A DNA stretch of 64,000 nucleotides, from positions 1,405,209 to 1,469,208 of the forward strand of contig VFFE01007653.1 in the NCBI GenBank assembly GCA_008921705.1, given 5' to 3'. A program made the translations under genes and the position numbers. Source of the stretch: Burhinus oedicnemus (lineage: Eukaryota; Chordata; Aves; Charadriiformes; Burhinidae). Under the pieces are notes generated by a model, which worked only from the letters and a program-made list of their open reading frames with translations, did no database searches and was not told the origin of the DNA. Below are positions 62,591-64,000 of the stretch, in pieces; within the stretch, counting starts at the first letter, position 1, and every line of letters begins with the position of its first letter.

Positions 62591-63504
62591 GTTTATAAGT
62601 AAGCATTGTAGAAATTTTAAAGAAATAAATCTTTAATATATCAGTAGGAAGTACTTCATAAACTAAAACCTTATACCGAGAAGAGCACTCAGAAATCAAA
62701 ATATATCCTGACTGGACTCATACCTAAAGGGATTAAACCAAAAAAGATCATGTGTTGCAGCAGCTGCCTTGCCTATTACTTCTGTCTGGCTTTACTAGTT
62801 TAACACTGTAACATTTATTTTGCTATTACATCTTAAAAATTCAAGAGCAAATTTCCGTTCTGCAAAAGCAGTGCCCAGCCTTAACTGCTGTTCACACCCC
62901 GCATCTCCAAATGAGTGACAGCAGAGGGCTGTTCCCCAGCACCTCCTGCCACACAGCCAGCCTTTGATGGCAAAGCCCCCTTCCCTCCCAGCAGACTTAC
63001 CGCCCATTGTATCACACGCGCACAGGAGATCCAGCACCTCCCAGGGCCTTAAGAGCTACAAATGCATAAACGCGTAGCCGTGTGGAAATGTACTGTGTCA
63101 CCAAGCTAAGCTTAACGATTCTGGGGCATAGCAACTTTACTGCACCCCAAGTATCAACTTCGCTGCCTGAAGCTCACTCCCCCTCCAGACTGAGCCACAT
63201 TCAGGAAAAAAAGTACAGCAGTAATTGTGCGTGTCTGAAAATGAAAGCCCCAAGTTTATTTCAACAGTTATTATCCACTAACATCTAATCAAGCTATATT
63301 AATATATTTAAAGTACTCCACTGATCAAAGTGAGAGGGGAAAAAAAAAAAGAAGGAAATCACAGTTTTTGAGAGATACTAGTTGTTTAGCTTAAATAAGT
63401 AATTTTTAATTAGAATAAATTACTTAGGGTTATGGTGTGATTTATGCTGTTTGTCTAGCTTCACTTATTTAGCATGAGTAGCCAGATTTGCTGAAGCCTT
63501 AGGC

Positions 63505-63620
63505 CACAATAGAGTTAATTTTCTTCATAATTTTCCTAGCAGCTGCTACGGTGCTGTGCTTAGTCTTTTAATATGAGAAAAATGTTGATAACACTCTGAT
63601 GTTTTGGTTGTTGCCAAAAA
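63505..63620 (+). mobile_element. Fragment of the same ERVL-like LTR family
   Basis: gagttaattttcttcataat, then gtgctgtgcttag, gaaaaatgttgataacactc and tgatgttttggttgttgcc follow the order of the 5' part of the LTR at 20936-21050. Only about 115 bp are recognisable and neither terminus is preserved, so this is an old truncated copy on the plus strand, antisense to GPBP1. Confidence 0.72.
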
Positions 63621-64000
63621 TTCAAAATTGACTGCTTAAAATGCAAACTCAAGTAAGCAACAGATGTGTTTAAAATACAAAGCATGTATTTCCAAACCAT
63701 ACAGAAGTCAAATGAAAAGGGATTGCCCTCTCAATTTGAGACCTGGGAAGTGAAATACTTCCTTGACAAACTTGGAGAGAGAATAAAACAGAAAATCACA
63801 AGAAACTATCAGAAGATCTAAGTAGTTCAAAAACTATCATAATGAATCTCAGTATTTAAGTAAAAATTTAATCCTTATAAACAAACTTTTAATAAGCTGC
63901 CAAAAATTTCAGAAAGCTCCAGATCTGTTGATTATAGATGAAATTTTAGAAGATAGGTTCGTGTGTTCATTTACATACGACAACCTTCTAATATTGCCTT

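Larger units (their letters stand above)
61911..64000 (-). other. 5'-most visible GPBP1 intron (runs off the window)
   Basis: At least 2.1 kb of intron upstream of the [12 protein letters not shown] exon. It holds a 55-bp inverted repeat and an LTR fragment. I looked for the human-type first coding exon (MAQHDFAPAW...) on the minus strand and did not find it, so it should lie beyond 64000. No CpG-rich promoter is visible. Confidence 0.65.

Noticed and set aside
1..64000. CRISPR array, tRNA/rRNA genes, bacterial operon or viral genome
   Set aside because: There are no regularly spaced repeats, no recognisable RNA gene, and spliced avian gene structure with CR1 elements rules out a prokaryotic source.

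Overview
This is vertebrate nuclear DNA, almost certainly from a bird outside the chicken lineage (a neoavian is my best guess). The CR1 LINEs end in the avian ATTCTRTG-type tail, there is an avian ERVL-like solo LTR, composition is AT-rich with long introns, and the one recognisable gene has a bird/mammal-like exon structure. No bacterial or viral gene organisation is present.

The only gene I can support is GPBP1 (GC-rich promoter-binding protein 1, vasculin), on the minus strand. Nine coding exons with consensus GT-AG borders lie between 47199 and 61910. Their phases join without a break into 450 codons plus a stop. The first coding exon (about 21 residues with the start codon in human GPBP1) and the promoter lie beyond position 64000. 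The human GPBP1 region (5q11.2) corresponds to the chicken Z chromosome, so the window is probably Z-linked; that is synteny-based inference.

Positions 1 to about 46400 lie 3' of GPBP1 and I find no protein-coding gene there. In mammals the segment beyond GPBP1 towards PLK2 is also gene-poor. What can be recognised is transposon history: a MIR/CORE-SINE-like relic (~6.9-7.0 kb), a 2.4 kb very old CR1-like LINE (~14.6-17.1 kb), a solo LTR with a perfect 5-bp target duplication that was later split by a CR1 (20931-22815, with a 20-N assembly gap inside), a CR1 3' stub (~32.9-33.1 kb), and simple repeats. The rest is unclassified AT-rich intergenic DNA.

Within GPBP1, the large intron at 50657-56169 holds a CR1 nested in opposite orientation inside an older CR1, with a 5-bp direct repeat marking the insertion. 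Intron 57971-60347 carries a (CA/TA)n tract directly upstream of a 3' splice site and a tiny CR1 tail. The 5'-most visible intron contains a nearly perfect 55-bp inverted repeat with a 79-bp spacer and a fragment of the same LTR family found at 20.9 kb.

I do not see a new multi-gene system. The most notable items are the dated nesting events, the intronic inverted repeat and the splice-site-adjacent microsatellite.
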